Shown piece after piece: positions 43,395 through 45,468 of a stretch of 45,468 nucleotides of DNA. Source of the DNA: Gammaproteobacteria bacterium UBA7449 (GTDB taxonomy: Bacteria; Pseudomonadota; Gammaproteobacteria; Pseudomonadales; Pseudohongiellaceae); assembly GCA_002477465.1 (NCBI GenBank), contig DLPV01000017.1:1035-46502 (forward strand), read 5' to 3'. The notes below the pieces were generated by a model, which saw only the letters and a list, made by a program, of their open reading frames with translations, did no database searches and was not told the origin of the DNA. The stretch's first letter is position 1; each line of letters starts with the position of its first letter. The position numbers and the translations under genes are program-made.

Positions 43395-43395
43395 A
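43376..43395 (+). promoter_or_regulatory. LexA operator 1 upstream of recA
   Basis: TACTGGTTGTATATACAGTA fits the gammaproteobacterial SOS box (TACTG, AT-rich N10, CAGTA), with CTG-N10-CAG at 43378-43393. It overlaps a candidate promoter and shares 19 of 20 bases with a second box 38 bases downstream. This places recA under LexA repression. Confidence 0.92.
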
Positions 43396-43413
43396 AAAAA
43401 CTGATTTAATTTG

Positions 43414-43433
43414 TACTGGTTGTATATACAGTG
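43414..43433 (+). promoter_or_regulatory. LexA operator 2 upstream of recA
   Basis: TACTGGTTGTATATACAGTG repeats box 1 exactly over its first 19 bases, with CTG-N10-CAG at 43416-43431. Box centres are 38 bases apart, close to 3.6 helical turns, so the two LexA dimers would lie on different faces of the DNA. If transcription starts at the promoter over box 1, this second box lies within the transcribed region, where LexA could act as a roadblock. Confidence 0.9.
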
Positions 43434-43772
43434 TTACACAAATTCACAGGATAGGTTGGTTTGCACTGTAGGTCTTCGGCAGCTGGGATTACCCAGTGAG
43501 TTCGCCAGCTATTGTTGGCTAAGAATTGGCAAGACTACGACGAAAACCGGCAAAAATTTAGGAGGTAGTTGGGGACAGACTACCATTTGGAGCTCGGGCA
43601 ACTGGGCAGATACAAAGCTTCGCTGGCTGACTGAATTCAGGGCACTCTCAGATCAAAGCTGGAACTTGGCTAGATCGACCCGGAACTCAGTCAACGCAGC
43701 CTCGAAGTTGGGGACAACTGGATTACTCACGGAACCAGGCATCAGTTGTAAGTTAAATACAAGGAAACAACT
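43434..43772 (+). other. Long GGA-rich recA leader with hairpins
   Basis: Between the LexA boxes and the recA ATG lie about 340 bases without a recognisable gene. Visible structures are hairpins CTGGG/CCCAG at 43483-43496, GGTAGT/ACTACC at 43564-43584 with loop TGGGGACAG, and AGTT/AACT at 43706-43719 with loop GGGGAC, plus a longer-range stem ACAACTG (43714-43720) with CAGTTGT (43743-43749). The 11-mer AGTTGGGGACA occurs twice (43567-43577 and 43706-43716). I count 11 GGA triplets, the last being the AAGGAAA ribosome-binding site at 43761-43767. Function unknown; post-transcriptional control is inferred. Confidence 0.55.
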
Positions 43773-44852
43773 ATGATTGAAGATCACGGCAATAAAGAAA
43801 AAGCACTTACCGCTGCGCTGGCGCAAATCGAAAGGCAATTCGGCAAGGGTTCCATGATGCGACTCGGCGATACCGAGCGCGAAGCGATTCCGGCGATATC
43901 AACCGGTTCCCTCGGGTTGGATATCGCCCTCGGCATAGGCGGCTTGCCAAGGGGTCGTATTGTTGAGATTTATGGTCCTGAGTCATCCGGTAAAACCACG
44001 CTGACCCTGCAAGTTATCGCGGAAGCACAGAAGGCCGGTGGCACCTGTGCCTTTATCGATGCTGAGCACGCTTTGGATCCAATTTATGCCGGTAACCTGG
44101 GCGTCGATGTTGATGACCTGCTGGTCAGCCAACCGGATACCGGTGAGCAGGCCTTGGAAATTTGTGACATGGTAGTGCGTTCCGGTGCTGTTGATGTGGT
44201 GGTGGTTGACTCCGTTGCGGCCCTGACACCCAAGGCTGAGATCGAAGGTGACATGGGTGACAGCCACATGGGACTGCAGGCACGATTGATGTCACAAGCT
44301 CTGCGTAAGATGACAGCGAACATCAAGAACTCCAATACCCTGGTGATTTTCATCAACCAGATTCGTATGAAGATTGGTGTGATGTTCGGATCCCCGGAAA
44401 CCACTACTGGCGGCAACGCACTAAAATTTTACTCCTCCGTACGTCTTGATATCCGCCGCATTGGATCGATCAAGGAAGGTGATGAGGTCGTGGGTAACGA
44501 GACCCGGGTCAAAGTCGTGAAGAACAAGGTGGCACCCCCGTTTCGGCAGACCGAATTCCAGATTATGTATGGTAAGGGTATCCATCACCTGGGAGAGGTT
44601 ATTGATATTGGCGTGAAGCTAAATCTAATCGACAAATCTGGTGCCTGGTATGCTTATAAAGGCGAGAAGATAGGCCAGGGTAAGAAAAATGTAAGTGCCT
44701 ACCTGTTAGAAAATATAGAAATAGCTGAAGAGATTGAAACAGCAATCCGCGCTGAGTTGCTGGAAGGCGACGCAGCAGCAGAAGCTGAAGCGATTGAAGC
44801 CAGCGAAGATGTCGTTGTCCTGGCAGACGCGAAGAGCAAATCAGTATCCTGA
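43773..44852 (+). CDS. recA: Recombinase RecA
   Basis: RecA forms ATP-dependent filaments on single-stranded DNA for homologous recombination and triggers LexA self-cleavage in the SOS response. The 359-residue protein has Walker A G-P-E-S-S-G-K-T at residues 68-75, Walker B V-V-V-V-D-S-V-A-A-L, the L1 loop region E-G-D-M-G-D-S-H-M-G-L-Q-A-R-L-M-S-Q, L2 with F-G-S-P-E-T-T-T-G-G-N-A-L-K-F-Y, and an acidic then mixed C-terminal tail. The ATG at 43773 has a strong AAGGAAA upstream. Two LexA boxes and a long leader precede it. recX follows after about 200 bases. Confidence 0.98.
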   Translation: MIEDHGNKEKALTAALAQIERQFGKGSMMRLGDTEREAIPAISTGSLGLDIALGIGGLPRGRIVEIYGPESSGKTTLTLQVIAEAQKAGGTCAFIDAEHALDPIYAGNLGVDVDDLLVSQPDTGEQALEICDMVVRSGAVDVVVVDSVAALTPKAEIEGDMGDSHMGLQARLMSQALRKMTANIKNSNTLVIFINQIRMKIGVMFGSPETTTGGNALKFYSSVRLDIRRIGSIKEGDEVVGNETRVKVVKNKVAPPFRQTEFQIMYGKGIHHLGEVIDIGVKLNLIDKSGAWYAYKGEKIGQGKKNVSAYLLENIEIAEEIETAIRAELLEGDAAAEAEAIEASEDVVVLADAKSKSVS

Positions 44853-44876
44853 TTAATGCTTGAAGCTAGCAGAATT

Positions 44877-44933
44877 CTGTCGCTGTATGGGGGCAAGAAG
44901 CATTGAAGTAACGAGTCTTTAACGACAGTTTTT
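44877..44933 (+). terminator. Weak candidate terminator after recA
   Basis: CTGTCG at 44877-44882 can pair with CGACAG at 44923-44928, directly followed by five T residues. The loop of about 40 bases makes this a poor intrinsic terminator, but partial termination between recA and recX would match the E. coli situation, where recX is made by read-through. Confidence 0.25.
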
Positions 44934-45054
44934 GCAGGGTCGGAGGGACAAGAAAGGCTTGATATCTGAATAATAACAACTGGGGCTCAAGGTTGTTGAC
45001 CTGGATTGGTAGTCAGAACGTGTATTCGGCCTCTTAGAAAATTGATAGAAGAAA

Positions 45055-45468
45055 TTGATAGATAAAGAAGATCACGCTACCAGTGATGTCCCCGTTCTCC
45101 GGCGGGCCGCCATGGATTTCTTGGCCCGCCGGGAACACTCCTTTTTCGAGTTGCAGCGTAAGCTGTCAGATAAATTCCCTGAAGTTGATACCTCTGACCT
45201 GTTCGAGGTACTCGATGCATTACGCGCCGAGGGGCTGCAATCCGATGAGCGCTTCACCGAAGCCTTTGTGAGATACCGCAGCAACCGTGGGTTTGCCTTC
45301 CATCATATTTTTAGAGATTTGGAGTCTCGACGAGTCTCCTCCAACCTCATTGATCAACACCTATTTGAGGACGATGAATGCTGGGAGGTGATGGCCGTCA
45401 ATCTGCTGGAAAGAAAGCTAGGGGAAAACCAACATATTGAATTTGCCTCCAAACAGCACCAAAAATTA
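45055..45468 (+). CDS. recX: Regulatory protein RecX (partial, runs off the window)
   Basis: RecX binds RecA filaments and limits their activity. The frame is open from a stop at 45046 to the window edge, giving 138 codons of a protein normally about 150 residues, so only the C-terminus is missing. Family marks are A-M-D-F-L-A-R-R-E-H-S-F-F-E-L-Q-R-K-L near the N-terminus, G-L-Q-S-D-E-R-F-T-E-A-F-V-R-Y-R, and a third three-helix repeat. The likely start is the TTG at 45055, since the ATG at 45112 would cut into the conserved first helix. A strong inverted repeat lies at 45099-45132 inside the gene. Confidence 0.9.
   Translation, partial: MIDKEDHATSDVPVLRRAAMDFLARREHSFFELQRKLSDKFPEVDTSDLFEVLDALRAEGLQSDERFTEAFVRYRSNRGFAFHHIFRDLESRRVSSNLIDQHLFEDDECWEVMAVNLLERKLGENQHIEFASKQHQKL
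45099..45132 (+). repeat. Strong inverted repeat inside recX start
   Basis: CCGGCGGGCC at 45099-45108 and GGCCCGCCGG at 45123-45132 are perfectly complementary over 10 GC-rich bases around a 14-base loop. The RNA hairpin would form within the first 26 codons of recX. A T-run (CTTTTTC) follows about 8 bases later, not directly adjacent. Confidence 0.85.

Overview
This window is a chromosomal housekeeping segment of a gammaproteobacterium. The gene order map / rpsB-tsf-pyrH-frr-uppS-cdsA-dxr-rseP-bamA-skp-lpxD-fabZ-lpxA-lpxB-rnhB-dnaE-accA-tilS-pyrG-kdsA-eno-ftsB-ispD-ispF-truD-pcm-nlpD / fdxA / mutS / pncC / recA-recX follows the Pseudomonas-type arrangement closely. A gene for the undecaprenyl-phosphate carrier family PopT (DUF368) between pcm and nlpD, together with moderate base composition, suggests a non-Pseudomonas, probably marine or aquatic lineage. 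That taxonomic guess is inference. I see no insertion sequences, prophage genes, CRISPR arrays, tRNA or rRNA genes.

Layout. Positions 1-1840 hold the tail of tsaB, then uppP and rsmJ on the plus strand. Positions 1837-7904 are a minus-strand run: map, glnD, a small ArsC/Spx-like gene, dapD and dapE. Positions 7905-8241 are a divergent control region with an extended -10 promoter and a hairpin-rich rpsB leader. Positions 8242-39321 are one long plus-strand series. It covers translation factors (rpsB, tsf, frr), nucleotide synthesis (pyrH, pyrG), phospholipid, isoprenoid and undecaprenol synthesis (uppS, cdsA, dxr, ispD, ispF), envelope assembly (rseP, bamA, skp, lpxD, fabZ, lpxA, lpxB, kdsA), replication (rnhB, dnaE), accA, tilS, eno, ftsB, truD, pcm, popT and nlpD. 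Positions 39322-39672 contain a terminator where rpoS normally sits. fdxA and mutS follow on the minus strand, then pncC, and recA with two LexA operators and a long leader, then a truncated recX on the plus strand.

The genes cooperate mainly in making the cell envelope. Lipid A early steps, Kdo, outer-membrane assembly, CDP-diacylglycerol, MEP-pathway isoprenoids and the undecaprenyl-phosphate cycle (synthesis by UppS, dephosphorylation by UppP, flipping by PopT) are all represented.

This is not an accessory region and I found no new multigene system. The points most worth a second look are the recA leader (about 340 nt, GGA-rich, with an 11-bp direct repeat and competing stems between twin LexA boxes and the start codon), the long Ala/Glu plus Lys-Pro-Ala repeat tail on ribosomal protein S2, the absence of rpoS and surE from their usual places, and a strong hairpin inside the start of recX.
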